DNA from: Symbiodinium natans
Taxonomy: Eukaryota; Sar; Dinophyceae; Suessiales; Symbiodiniaceae
Reading direction: 5' to 3'
Length of the DNA stretch: 32,500 bases
Assembly (NCBI GenBank): GCA_905221605.1
Contig: CAJNDS010002182.1
Location: 126,001 to 158,500, forward strand
The first letter of the stretch is position 1. Each line of letters starts with the position of its first letter. Of the stretch, positions 1 through 11,025 are shown one piece after another. Under the pieces are notes generated by a model. It saw only the letters and a list, made by a program, of their open reading frames with translations. It had not been told where the DNA came from and searched no databases. The translations under genes and the position numbers were made by a program.

Positions 1-29
1 CAATGGGCCTTCTTGTCCATGCCGGACAG

Positions 30-165
30 GCAGCTTGTCTGCGCATTGCTTTTGAATGCCTACTTTGTGAGGGAAGTCTGGTTGCAGCATGGAAAGCGGA
101 GCGTTGCTTGAGGGTGCTGCGCGCGATGGACCAAGAGATGATGGGACGCTTCTACCGTCCAGGGC
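30..165 (+). CDS. Possible internal exon near the window edge
   Basis: An open frame runs from an acceptor-like CAG at 27-29 and contains a plausible coding stretch (MDQEMMGRFYRP at about 126-161). Codon use looks coding, but no domain is recognised. It may be an upstream exon of the FkbM-like gene at 396 or the end of another gene. The reading frame stays open to about 370, but the later part looks less protein-like. Confidence 0.3.
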
Positions 166-395
166 AGGACGCTGGGCATCTCAAAAGTTGCCCGTGGGCA
201 GAAGTGAACTCCCCACAGCCAACAATCGTGAAACTTCTAAAGCTAAACACATATTCACAGCTCTGGAGGCAACATGCCAAACCGACAAACATGCAAAGCC
301 GAAAAGCCCAAGTTCTCCTTTCCAGAAAGAAAGGCATTCATAAGCCCTCAATCCAAAAACTGTGCCACTGAGCTTTCCCCAAGCCTACCAGATAG

Positions 396-1437
396 CTGGT
401 TTGTTCGGTATTTTTGGACGACATTCTTAAGGAGTATCAGCTTCCAGACATTCCGCCAAGCAGCGAAGTTTGGATTGTTGGGGCCTTTTCGTCTGGGCCA
501 CATGAAGTTGGCCAAATTCTGCGGCGGAAGCCTTCGAGGATCCATTTCTTCGAGCCAATCACGGAGTTCTTTGCAGCTGTCGAGAAAATCCTTTGAAGTT
601 GATTGGAGATTTTTGAAGGGCATCGGCACATGGTGCTTATGGTAGGGTAGGCTGTATATAGAACGGAGTTAAGCAAGCATAAGCGCAAGCAAGGTTTTTT
701 GAGCAATTGAAGCTGCAGTGGCACAGTCGCGAGTACGCGCAGCTGCACAACTATGGTCTCGGTCGGGCGCGAGAGCACGGTGAGATGTTCATGGCCTCTG
801 AGGGGAGCTCACTCTTCCAACCCATGGAGTTCTCGGCAAAACGCCTTTTCTTAGATTCTGTGAGCGACCCGGAGCACGGGAGGCTCCGTGAACGTCGCAC
901 CCATGTGCGTGTGGAGGATGCAGAGGTGGTATGGAGAATTCTTTCCACGGAGGACCTGGGTCTGCTGCACATGTCTCCGGGCTTAGCTACTCCATGTTCC
1001 TTGTTATTGTTCTTCGGATTCCTTTACCTGGACTGCAGCTCGTTGCCAGAACATGCGTCAAGTGGCAACCCCGCCGAGGAATTGCGAGGGCTGTGAGTAC
1101 GAAGTGATCCCACAGCTTGCCGCTGCGGGGCTGCTGGACAGGATCCAGGTGGGACAGAAGAGTGTGGATCCAAGAGCCTCCCGAAAACCCCCTCTCTGGG
1201 TAGGCCATCTTTGTGGCCCCGCATCTGGTGCTCAACGATGATGAAGCCGCCGAGCTCTGCGATGCATCTTCCGGCACTTGCGCGTCCACTCGGCCTTTTG
1301 TCGCCTTTGTTCCCTCAGCGACAGCCAATCTTGAGACTGGCTCTGACCCAACTCCGAGCATCCCGAAAACTTAATCACATCCCCCACGTCCTTATTGCAG
1401 TAGTCACCTTACAGAAGGCCCCCCCCCCCCCACCCAC

Positions 1438-1481
<44 letters not shown>

Positions 1482-1802
1482 GTTGTTTGGCCTTGGGGGC
1501 CAGGTCAGAAGCTGCTTTCGCTGGGGCCCAGCGATACTGTGACGCCTTTCAGAGGGCTCCTTTGTCCGCATCGGAGTTTTCCATTTGGAGGATTGCCGCA
1601 AAGAATAAGTGTAGCAGAGCCCGGGACAGCTCAGAATCGCACGCAAATGCCTTGTTCTGCGGCAACTCCTGTGTTTCAGGTTCTGGAAGACACTCACGTG
1701 AGAGTTTGGGGCCTGCCGTTTTCTTGGCAGCATTGGGAGCTCAAAACGGCGAAAAGGAAGAGGCTCGCGAACTCCTGCAATTTCATTTTCGAAAGACTCA
1801 GT
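396..1802 (+). CDS. FkbM-family methyltransferase-like gene, at least six exons
   Basis: Probable SAM-dependent methyltransferase of the FkbM family (O-methylation of sugars or related groups; substrate unknown). Proposed exons: 396-578 (VWIVGAF, then HFFEPI, the first SAM-fold motifs), 713-972 (NYGLGRAREHGEMF, ending in LLHM), 1079-1148 (NCEGCEYEVIPQL, matching the family 'D/N-x-EG-x-EY' strand), 1204 to about 1340 (HLVLNDDEAAELC), about 1505-1555 (RYCDAFQR), and 1680-1802 (THVRVWGLPFSW). Phases agree for 713-972 into 1079-1148 (phase 2) and 1148 into 1204 (phase 0, 55-nt intron). The 1555/1680 intron would be GC-AG. A GTAAGT donor follows 1802, so a C-terminal exon may be missing from this model. 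The first exon start and the 578 donor are uncertain; the frame stays open to a stop at 594-596. No start methionine was identified. Family call: confident. Exact borders: moderate. Confidence 0.75.
1419..1479. repeat. Poly-C tract in an FkbM-gene intron
   Basis: Thirteen C at 1419-1431, a short CA-interrupted stretch, then 41 uninterrupted C at 1439-1479. It lies between the exon candidates ending near 1340 and starting near 1505, so it is intronic on the sense strand. The run length may be an assembly estimate. Confidence 0.95.
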
Positions 1803-2358
1803 GTAAGTCTGCAATCGTGCAGCATCCTGCGAGTGCCCTTGGCCAACCAGTCCGAAGAAGGGGGGGGTAGGGATTGCGGGGGAGGGCGGGGGAGAAAATG
1901 TCAGAAGTCGACCCAATATCTTGGATTCATTGCTCAAAGTGAGATGAGATGGTATGGCCAGCCTTCCAGCACAATCTTCGGCACAATCTGAATCATGCAC
2001 GACTGGTCAAGCTGTTGATGTGGCTGCTTGATTCATTCGGTGAAGCATATATAGGTCATGTTCCTGCAGCAATAAAGTGCATGCCGGCATCTTCTGACAT
2101 CGTATGATGTCCAGAGCAATGGGCGGAGTGCCATGTCGGCCGAAACTTGCAGGACGACATTTGTGAAAAGTGAGAAGAGGAGACTTAGACCAGCCTGGTG
2201 TGATGCCAACGTCCACTTCTGCGCCATGCTCAAATGCTTAACATGGAAGCTCAGCATCTTCTTGATCCATCTTCTGTCTTACGGTCTTCCTGCTGCAGCT
2301 GAACCTTTGCAACTGCGGCCGGGCCCCTTGTGAAGTTGGGTGCTACCAGCACTTGCAG

Positions 2359-3656
2359 ATGTTATGTGCGTGCGTCAGCAGCGGTGGGTTCGAACGTTGC
2401 TTCAGGGATGTTCAAAAGTTTCTGGATCCGGTATTCGTGCCGGACTTCTTCTTCGATGCCACGACAGCTGCTGAGGCTGTGGCCACTTAGAAGACCCACT
2501 ACGTAAGCAGGCCTACAAAGTCGAAGCCGTTGCCTGTCATCATTGCTCTACCATGGCCAGGTGTTGGGTGCTCTGGTGAACAATCCGCCACTTGGGCAAG
2601 GCTACGTGGCGTCAGTGCTAGACGCGCATCTGCACCCCGGCTTCATTTCTGGAATGTATGTCTATCTCTTTTCCTCATTGTAAGCTTCGCATGCCCCACA
2701 CTTATCTTCCCCTTAGGATGTCTGGCTTCAGATTCCCGAGAAGTATTTTTCCCATGCCTCATGCAGTGGCTTGCTGGCGAACTTTGGGGGGCCTGAGTCT
2801 GAATTCCATTCATGGCTCTGCTTTGTGCCTTGCCGTTCAGGCCGCTGTCTCCACGGATGGCACCAATGCTTGTCTGGGAAACTGGGCTGTTGCTGAAGCA
2901 CCTGACGTCCAGCGAGGTGTCACAGGCACGGCGTTGCGAAGCAACAAGAAAGTGATGGGTGTGGAATGGTGCGGGCCGGTAATGGGGAGCGTTTGGTGGA
3001 AATGGCACTGTGGTAGCAGAGCGTCTGGTTGCAGTAGGGGCACTCGAACTTGCTTATGCTCGAGTGACGGCCTCACACCCCCGTCACAATCACAGCTTCC
3101 TTTTCAGGTGATTGTGGATGTTGGCGCACATGAGTGGAGCCGGTTCCTCCCGATTCTTCGGGAGGATGCCCAGGCCTGGCTTGTACTTCTGGAACCCAGC
3201 CGCAAAGCACCTTGGCATCATTGGGTGGGGCATCTCAGTTTGTTTATCCGCAAGTGAAAGCCTCTCTGCAGATGTTTTGTATGTGTGTGTGTGATCCACA
3301 AGAACGAGTTAGGCGTTCTTGACGCTCTACCGCCGCTTGAAGGCCCTCCCCGAACCGACGCCGCTGTCAGTTTGCGGTGTCAAGCTGCAATAATGGTGTG
3401 GGATCATCTTCCAGGAATATGATTGTGCTGTCAAACCCCAATGCTCAGAGTTACTCCACAAGTTGCCATGCTGCATGGCAAGCACTCTACCCAACATCTG
3501 CAACTTCCATGAACTGCGGCAACCACGCAGATGGACTATACGGATGTGATCGACCGGGTTGTTGCCTTGCCAATGGCTCTGACATGGGAACCAGGCCAAA
3601 CCTCAGCCAAGATCAATGGGAGAGTGACAGACTTGTTGTCACGCTTGCAAGAGAAA
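2359..3656 (+). CDS. Second FkbM-like methyltransferase gene, 5' and core exons
   Basis: A chain of phase-0 exons reads as one protein: 2359-2478 (40 codons; FLDPVFVPDFFFD), 2561-2659 (33 codons; VLDAHLHPGFISGMY), from 2717 (YFSHASCSGLLANFG; 3' end uncertain), 2841-2951 (37 codons; GTNACLGNWAVAEAP, ending RSNKK), 3108-3224 (39 codons; VIVDVGAHEW ... LVLLEPS), and 3531-3656 (42 codons; MDYTDVIDRVVALPMAL). The 3108 exon carries the SAM-binding motif VDVGA and the acidic LLEP strand end, as in FkbM methyltransferases. An exon is expected at about 3330-3470, but two frames are open there (TLYRRLKALPEPTP and an overlapping one ending NGVGSSSRN), and I cannot choose. The part before 3108 is not recognised. 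The 2951/3108 intron has GTGAT at both ends. It probably continues at 3905. Confidence 0.7.
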
Positions 3657-3661
3657 GTAGA

Positions 3662-3735
3662 GTGACAGAGTGACCGAGAGAGAAAGAGAGGGAGAGAGGG
3701 AAGACGAAGAAGGAGGAAAAAAGTGCGGCAGAACG
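3662..3735. repeat. Purine-rich (GA)-type tract
   Basis: Almost uninterrupted A/G on the + strand (gagaaagagagggagagagg type). It directly follows the GTAGAG donor after 3656, so it is probably in the first part of an intron. Confidence 0.75.
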
Positions 3736-3904
3736 AAGCACGGCAGAAGGCAGCAGAACGAGCGCCAGGCCATCTCTGGGGCTTTCGTGTGCTGCACACA
3801 AACGACTACCTGGATGGAGAATGCCACTTCTCTTGATCTTCTCTTGATCTTGTGATATCTGGATGTCAAACAACTCTACTCTTCCAGTGCCATTTCGGAC
3901 TTAG

Positions 3905-5486
3905 CTTCAAGGCAACAGCCTTCTGGAGCCGGATGACCAGATCCAACATCCGTGCGTTGACAAAGGCTCTGAAGAAGTCGTCCCGGCAGCCCGGCTGCAG
4001 GTGTCTAAAGCTGGTCTTGATCTCTCAGGATGTAAAGTTTAGGGATGAAAGTGCGAGACACGGTCAGTGTGAGGCTCCACCGTGTTATGGTTGAGGAATT
4101 GGCAACATGGTCATGCGTGTCATGCACAGACACGGCGTGTCCCTTCCGGCAAGCAGCTATCCGAGCTATCCCTATCCATCCTCTTTGCTTCTCTGCATCG
4201 CCTTGCAAATCTTCAAAGTGTCGCATAAGCTGATCGCTTTTTCGCTTTGTCGGTAGTGTTTTGCCTTGAGTGGTGTATGTTGATGTTTATCTCGCAGCCA
4301 AGAACTGTATGTGAACACACTTGGCGCACTATTCAAAGGATACTTGTGGAAGGACTGAGCATTTAGGCGGAGTGGGGCCATCAGCCATCATCTCGCGTTT
4401 TCTGTTTGAACAAAGTGATTCGGAAGTTGGGATGCTTGTAGCCAGCGAGAAGACCGCAAATGGTGGTAAGGTAATGTCGCTGGATGTTCTGTTGCAGCTG
4501 CTGATCCATGACGTCTCCCTCAGCGAGGCTCATGTCACCAAACATTTGGTAAATCTGTGTGGCCACTGCTTACAGGAATCTCACTTACAAGCACCTGTGC
4601 TACTTCCAGGCTTCGCACGATGCTGTGCGAACGGCTCGCAGTAAAGGACGGTCTCGGAATTGCCATGTTACTCTCCCAAGCCCCTAAATTGCAAAAAACC
4701 CTGAAAAGTGCAAAGGGTGCCATGCCCCAGTCCCAGAACCAACAAGCCGAAGCTGGCGCCAGGACCCCCCATCAGCGTGAAGTTGGATGCGCAGGGCGCC
4801 GACTTGAGCATCTTGGCCGTTCTGGAGTCCGCAGAGGTGCGGCTCTCGGTGCTCTCTCTCTCTCTCTCTCTCTCTCTCGCTCTCGCTCCCGCTCCCGCTC
4901 GGCTCGCGTTCTCGCTCTCGCTCTCGCTCTCGCACTCGCTCTCGCTCTCGCTCTCGCTCTCGCTCTTGCTCTCGCGCTCTCGCTCTCGCGCTCGCGCTCG
5001 CGCTCGCGCTCTCGCTCGCTCTTCGAGAGGTTGCCCCAAATTTATGGAGGGAATGAGGCGCTTCAACGATGCTGATAATGCCCTGTTCCACCAAGCCCGC
5101 GAACGAGTTAATATGCATCATCTCATCTCGCCATGAGGAACTGTTGGAGTCGGTTTACGAGGTGCAGCTGGAAGTTTCAGCCCCCTGGCGATGATGGTAC
5201 CTGAACGGATGCCATGTGATTACACATGATTCCTCGTAGTCCATGTCGTGCCATGGCACTTGATGTGGCCTGAGGCTCAAATCTACCGTGGACAGCCCTC
5301 TAGGCGCGATGTTTTGGTTGGAGCCTGTGCAGCGATGGGTAGTGGTAAGGATCAGTAACGTAAGGATCAGTAACGACCACCGCGCCTGCAGATGCTTGCT
5401 GGATGTAAGGAATGTCTCGCCTTGGGTTTCAGCTGGACTGGAACAAGAAGGAAATACATGACGGAGGCAAGAGCACTGTGCAGATG
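3905..5486 (+). CDS. Probable 3' exons of the second FkbM-like gene
   Basis: Exon candidates in order: 3905-4000 (32 codons; LLEPDDQIQHPCVDKGSEE), from 4029 (DVKFRDESARHG), about 4471-4548 (MSLDVLLQLLIHDVSLSEA, GTAAAT donor), about 4620-4700 (LCERLAVKDGLGIAMLLSQ), about 4760-4836 (ISVKLDAQGADLSILAVLE), about 5033-5136 (FMEGMRRFNDADNALFHQ), and about 5412-5486 (GFQLDWNKKEIHDGG). 'KLDAQGADLSIL' matches the C-terminal core strand of FkbM methyltransferases, so order and family agree with the upstream exons. Intron phases between 4548 and 4760 were not reconciled, and the terminal exon is uncertain. It could be a separate FkbM gene, but the missing SAM-motif exon downstream of 3905 argues for one gene. 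Confidence 0.55.
4852..5022. repeat. CT-dinucleotide and (TCTCGC)n microsatellite
   Basis: About 25 nt of CT dinucleotides pass into imperfect TCTCGC/GCTCGC hexamers. It begins about 15 nt after the donor at 4837, so it fills an intron. Long Ser/Arg/Leu-rich open frames through it on both strands are repeat artefacts. Confidence 0.95.
5345..5374. repeat. 15-bp perfect tandem duplication
   Basis: GTAAGGATCAGTAAC occurs twice head to tail. It is one of many such doublets in this window. Confidence 0.95.
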
Positions 5487-5845
5487 TTGCAACCATGTCG
5501 GTGTACTGTAGAGGAGTGCATAAGATCCGCAGCGGATGCCGCCTGGTCACGGAGCATCCTCGGACTGAAGACTGCTTCTTCATTCGTTCCTCGCACTGGG
5601 CACATGGACGGTGGCTCGTCTAGTTTAGTTTGGCGTACACAGCTGGGCCCCCTCCACTGGATCTTATCGGCTAGCTACTGCCTGTAAGGATCGTGGACCT
5701 TTTTCTTCGGCGGCCAATTGAGACACTGCGCATCAATGAAGGAACACACATGAGCATTTCATCGCAGCAGCTTGGTGGCTTCCATCCTTGCACAGCTTTT
5801 CCTCACGAAAGTCCTTTTAGAATTACAGCTTCCAGATCCTTGCAG

Positions 5846-6731
5846 GAGCAGTGCTGTTGATGAACCAGTTGTGGTGATGTTTTCGTTTGATATGCTTCGA
5901 GGTACAGCTACCACATGAGGCATCATATTGACATGTGCTTGCTCGACGAAGCCTAGTGGCATTCCATCTTTCTTTCGTTCAGTGATGTCCTTGTTGTCTC
6001 AGGTGCATTCGACAGTAAATCTGTTCCCAGACTGGCGAGCCAGTCCACTTAGCACATTCTTGCGCAGCTTAGGATGGCGATGGTGAGTTGGAAGACCAAG
6101 ATGAAGTCACTGGAGCTGGGGCACTTGCCTGTTTCTTCCGCCGCATTCTCAGAGCTTCTCTCCGGTGCGTGGCAGTTTTCGGCGCTTTTACCTCGCCCCG
6201 GCAGCCATGCTCCGCCAGGCATTGCCGGCTGGCCACTGCGCCACGCGGCACTGTCAACTGCAACGTTACGTGGCAAGTTCTGCAGCATCACTCTTGGTCG
6301 TTCTTTGCCGGGTTACCTTGCTCTTCGGTGTGAGTGAAGCAAGGCTTTGGGAAATGATCTGGCACAGCAAGCAAGGAGCCCGCTATGAAACTATTCTCAT
6401 AGCTTACGCGCAGGCAAGGTATGATCACGACTGTTCACATGTACCATGGATGCCTCCCCCACACACAGACACACACGAGCACACACGCTGAGCTCGTGTA
6501 CAGGTATTTGTAACAATGTGGGATCTGTTGATGTCTGGTGGGCAAGAGAATGCCTTTGCGTGGGACGATCTTCACGATGCCGGGGTGGCACACTTGATGT
6601 TCATGGTTGCTTGGTCTACATTGAGTCTACATGGCCTGATCGGAGTCTTTCCATGTATGCACGGCTCAGGTTGGACTCAACTTGGGAAGCTCGTTGAATA
6701 TCTAAGGTTCTGGTGGAGGCAGAGAGCTTGA
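5846..6731 (+). CDS. Probable membrane protein, multi-exon, unknown family
   Basis: The best-supported pair of exons is about 6219-6413 and 6504-6731, joined in phase 0 by a 90-nt GC-AG intron (6414-6503, CAGG at both ends). The first contains a hydrophobic segment (SLLVVLCRVTLLFGVSEA) followed by LWEMIWHSKQGARYETIL. The second begins VFVTMWDLLMSGGQ, has another hydrophobic stretch (HLMFMVAWSTLSLHGL) and ends at a TGA at 6729-6731. Weaker upstream candidates are 5846-5901 (DEPVVVMFSFDMLRG, GTACAG donor) and about 6089-6168 (EVTGAGALACFFRRIL). Two or more membrane segments are visible. No catalytic motif was recognised, and the start is unknown. Confidence 0.5.
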
Positions 6732-6815
6732 GGGCTTTGAGCGGCGTGCAAGTGCTTAGAGGCTTAGATCATCATTGTGCTGATTGTTGTCGCGAGCCGC
6801 CTTGAACTGCAACAT

Positions 6816-6855
6816 CCCTTGTTGTGAACGAACGCCCCTTGTTGTGAACGAACGC
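6816..6855. repeat. 20-bp perfect tandem duplication
   Basis: The 20-bp unit at 6816-6835 (starting CCCTTGTTGTG) is repeated exactly at 6836-6855. No gene is supported between 6732 and about 7626. That stretch contains open frames on both strands but none with convincing coding character. Confidence 0.95.
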
Positions 6856-7626
6856 AAGTTCTCTTTGACTGCAAGACCATGCAAGATCCCAAGCCCTGGA
6901 GCCATGTAACAGCATCTAACATCAGGCCAGCTGCCTTGCTTTCCCACACCTCTGCAGCTCCGAGTGTGGCTTGGCTCAAGAGCCTTGCTATGTGGAAGAA
7001 ACTGAGGTAGCATGTGATTTTGTTAGATTCGGACGAAAGTTGAAAAACGACAGCCTCCATAGCAGAGGCCGCGATGATGGTACTCGCAGTGAGGATTCAA
7101 CCGAACAGCCTGATGCAGGCCGGCTGTTGCTTCTATGGCTTGTGCAGGTCTAGGCCGATCATCGTCTCGAGTTCTGGGTGCTGCCTTGCACGATGAACAA
7201 CTGTTGCTGCACAGAGTCGCATGTTGCCCCAGGGCTTGCGACATCTCGCAAGCCTCAGTATTTCTTGAAAAGAAAAGCAAATGGCAGGAGGCACATCGCC
7301 TTGCACAACGCTCAGTGACTGTTGGATGATCTTTCGCAGCGCCAACCCGAAAGCCGTGTTGAAGACGCCCGGCTGACGTTCCTGAGAGTCTGGAGGTGGT
7401 CGTTTGTTCGTTCTTGGGGGGCTCAGGGCTCAGGTTTGAGAAGGGCATACGGGTTGCACACCCGCGAAACATACCCACGAAACACACCCTGATACCAACA
7501 CCTGCCCAGAACAAACCCGTATGTTTTTTCCAGGGTCTGTGTCGGGAGAGTTGTGGTTCGAGCAAAGGTTAGTAAGTTTGGAGTGCCGGTTCCCTTCAAG
7601 GCCCGGGAACCTCTGCGCAGATTCTC

Positions 7627-10456
7627 TTGCTTAGTGTGACGATTGGGAACAGAGTGGCACAGGGCTTCGCGAGGACTCTTTTCGGGATTGCTGAGCTTGT
7701 TCCACGGTTAGGAGGCAACACTAGCTCGTGGCTACTTAAAGCCATGCAACTGCCGAGGCACCCGGACGTTTACGTGCCGCCCTTGGACCTCGCGGAGAGT
7801 TCGCAGACGTTTGCATATTTTGCACATGTAACAGGGAAGAAGACCGACCCTTCTAGAAATCAGGTCCCAGTCCTCCGGAGGGCGCAGCGCCTCACGGCCC
7901 CAAGTTGCTTTCCCTCCACTTGGCATTTGGAGCTCGACCGAAGTGCAGCCCTCGATCCTGCAGCGCCCTTCCCGACGGTCGACACTGGCGGCCACAATGC
8001 AGCCCGGGCGCTTGATTGAGCATGCATGAGCTGCTGCTTGCAAGAGCTTTGCAACAAGTTTGCATGTCCACAGTTTTTACAATGCAGACGAGCGGAAGGA
8101 GTCCGGCAGAGGCTGGCTACTATTGTCAGCGCATTGCTTTGCAGGAGCTTCCCCCCGGTCTCTCCGTCAAACACCGAGAAAAGGACCCTCCCACGATATA
8201 GGGCGCCAAACATTGGAAGGCTTCTTTGGATGACTGTTGCAGGCGACCAGGGTTCCTTGTAGGATGTCTGTGCGAACAGGCCCGTTTGGGCGTTGATTCG
8301 AATGCCAGGTCACTGCCATTGCTGTTGATTCTTCTCGCTGCAGCTTGGAGATCACGGTCATAGCCTGGGACATGGATGCTGCTGGAATGGTTGAGTTTCA
8401 CAGAGCGATCTGGGAGGAGGCAGAAAGGGGCAGGGAGAACATCGATGCTGCTGATTTTCGAATACCAACGGCAGGCACCTTGTGGGATTTTGACTGCCGC
8501 TTCGATATGCCATCTGGCACAGTGCAGACACACGGGGATGTGGTGAGCTATAGCTTCCTCAGCGAGCTTCCGGGAGCCGTGGATGCCCCCGTACTAAGTG
8601 TGCGATGTGAGGCTCCACAGGTCCCAAAGATAGCAGAGGCGGAGCTCATGGCGCCCCCATCGTCGGTCCTTCTGACGCGATCTGTGCGTGCACTCCCTGA
8701 GATGCCATCCCTTCGCCTCCGGGTTCCACTGAGGGAGGCCCGGCGGCCGCGCATCCGCACAGCGCTCTGCAATTCGCAGGTCTGGGGGGCTCAGTCCCTC
8801 CAGGAGCTGGCTCCGAACCTCATGGAGTTCTGGCTGCTGTACTACAGCGAGCATCTGGGGATCGATGAGATCTATCTGTATGATTTGGACGGATCTTTTG
8901 GTAGTGTCCCGCTCGTTCAGGAACTTCGTGCCAGTGGGCGTGTAGTCTACGAGCCATCCTTTTCCAGCATACCGCCCTTCAAGGACTTGTTTGAGCTGGA
9001 AGGCTACAAGACCGCCACAACTCACCTGGTGCAAACCCTTGTGCAGCACCATTGTTGGCAGCAGGCAAGGCAGAATGCTGACTGGGTCGCCCCCTCAGCT
9101 GTGCAGCAATCTGTTTGCAACAGTGGAGAAGATTCTGCTGTTGACAGCGCAGGTCATCTCTCTCAACCATGGCTGGGACATGTTCCTTTTCTCTCCTGCG
9201 GGCCAAACGCTCGAGGACTTGCTTCAGGACCAGTGGATTCAGCAGATGAACAGCAGATGAACAGCCGGAGATGCTACAGTAGAATCTGAACTGAAATCTG
9301 AACCCCACTCGTCTGTTACCCAAAAACTGGGAGCCAGGATCTGGAACCGGACCAGGTCACGAGCGTTCTGGGAGTCCGTTACGGTGATCTGGACGAGTTT
9401 GATGCCAAGGTCGCAGATTGAATAGCAGGTGAATAGCAACTGCTTCGATTGTGCCGAGTACAAGCACGTGTCAGCCAGTGTCAGCATGTGCCAGCAACAG
9501 CCTGCAAAACTCAAAGCGACAAGCTGTTTCATATTGTTTCATGTTCCTGATGTGGTTGTCTGCTGGGGACATTTTGTGCTTTGGACAGGTCAGGCCGAGT
9601 GGAAATACGTGCAGCGCTCAGAGGATTAAGCGAACGCTGCGCGTCGATGTTCAGTTTCAGTAGGCTAACAGGAGTAGGCTAGCAACGGCTCCTGACAAAC
9701 GCTCCTAGCATGATTTCACATATTTCATATTTCTTTTCAAGTACCTGGTCAAGTTGGAGTGTTGAATTGTGGCGGCATCGCCTCAACTTCTGAGTCTGAA
9801 GTTGTCCGAAGCTGAAGCCGTGCCTGAGGATCTGCCAAATCAGGCTCCCGATGTTGCTCCAAAACATAACGGCACGCCCTAAACTCCCTTAACACTGAGC
9901 ATCGTGACCCGAAACATGGACACTGTCCTGAGCCAACTCTGTCGGTCGTGCATGTGGCGTGCTGCAAGCCCCAAGGGCGTCCCTAAGGGGGTCAAAACTG
10001 GAAAAGGTGAAACATTGCGTTGCTGGGATTTTGAAGACAAGCTGGTCCATGTCACGGATTTTATGGGAACCTGCGAGGACTTTCATTGCCATGTTCTGCA
10101 GAAGTGCCCTGAGGTTCATCCGTTTTCCATATCACAATGATCCTGAGATTCGGCCCGAGAAGCATCGAAGTGCTGAAGAGATCGTGGTCATTGCAAAGCC
10201 TTCCTTGATAGACGGCGTTGCGCTCAGCGCTGTCGTTGTCCGCCCAGAAGCTCCATTGTTTTCGAACCTTCTGGAGCACCCATTGCCTTGTCCAAAGGGG
10301 CAATCGCGGGAGTTTGCTGGGCCAATGATGCACAAGGCCCAATGGCTGGATGCAGGGAAGTGGCGTGCGAATCATTACGTACAAGCCCTGGGCGGTCGCA
10401 AAGTGCTTTATCGTGCGGAGGACTGGAAGGGTTACGGACATGTCGATGTCTCGTGA
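7627..10456 (+). CDS. GT92-type (GT-A fold) glycosyltransferase-like gene, multi-exon
   Basis: Predicted glycosyltransferase, resembling family 92 (DUF23-like); donor and acceptor unknown. Main exon 8344-9085 follows a pyrimidine-rich ...CTGCAG acceptor. It contains RTALCNSQVWG, then NLMEFWLLYYSEHLGIDEIY and LYDLDGS (the position of the GT-A DxD-like motif), then RASGRVVYEPS. Next exons in phase 0: 9153-9227 (GWDMFLFSPAGQTLEDLL; 67-nt GT-AG intron), 9338-9409 (VTSVLGVRYGDLDEFDAK; 110-nt GA-AG intron with CAGGA at both ends), and from 9589 (VRPSGNTCSAQRIKR). A late exon from about 10102-10114 to the TGA at 10456 has KPSLIDGVALSAVVVR and WRANHYVQALGGR, like the conserved C-terminal 'NHY' of these enzymes. 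Exons between 9663 and 10100 are not resolved. An upstream coding-like frame, 7627 to about 7860 (DVYVPPLDLAESSQTFAYF), probably belongs to the same gene. Confidence 0.65.
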
Positions 10457-10654
10457 ACAATGTCGTAGACAGTGCCCGGCTTGAGGCGCAGACACAAATC
10501 AAGCTCTGGAGCCACATTTGGTTATGTGGAGGGGTGAAGACAGTTCTGTTTAGTTTCCAGTACAGCAGTTTGATGGAATTGAGCAGAGAGGAGCGTTGCC
10601 ACGGTATGCCACAGTATGCCCACAGTGGCAGAATGAAAAGACTGCTGACTCCAG

Positions 10655-10746
10655 GAGCCAATGGTTGCGCTGCGCAACTTCTCCACATTCGACGCTGCGG
10701 CAGTTCAGCTTGGCTCTGAACTTCAAGAGAGATGGAAGCATCGCTG
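10655..10746 (+). CDS. Candidate exon, unknown protein
   Basis: After a CCAG acceptor there are 30 codons plus 2 nt (EPMVALRNFSTFDAAAVQLG, then SELQERWKHR), followed by a GTGAAC donor. Codon use looks coding. It could be the 3' part of the glycosyltransferase gene or the start of another gene. No family recognised. Confidence 0.4.
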
Positions 10747-10950
10747 GTGAACAGGAGGCTGCGTGTCAAGCAGGCGAATGATCTTAAGGGCTGGCCAAGC
10801 TCCGGGCTGATGGAGCCAGTCTGTGCCATCTTTCCCAGTGCAGAACTAAACAGCTTCAGAGCCTGAGGTCCCTGAACTATTCAGCCGCCCTGTGTAGCAA
10901 AGGGGCAGCCCTGAGAGGCCTTGAAAGCGCCTTGATGGGATCCGGAGAGC

Positions 10951-11025
10951 ATGTTGGACCTGGACAATGCCCTAGCAGTGCTGCTGAAGGAGGCTGGTCC
11001 AACACCCAAACGGAACTTTTTCTAG
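10951..11025 (+). CDS. Candidate short exon, unknown protein
   Basis: A short frame from ATG at 10951 (MLDLDNALAVLLKEAGPTPK) to TAG at 11023-11025. An AAGGAG|GC donor inside it would make it an internal exon. Supported only by its protein-like composition. Confidence 0.3.
   Translation: MLDLDNALAVLLKEAGPTPKRNFF

Noticed and set aside
2383-2396. tRNA T-loop-like GGTTCGAAC
   Set aside because: No A-box or cloverleaf could be placed around it, and it lies inside a well-supported coding exon (2359-2478).
4668-5121. Long Arg/Glu/Ser- or Leu/Ser-rich frames on both strands
   Set aside because: They are translations of the CT/(TCTCGC)n microsatellite and would not be expected to encode protein.
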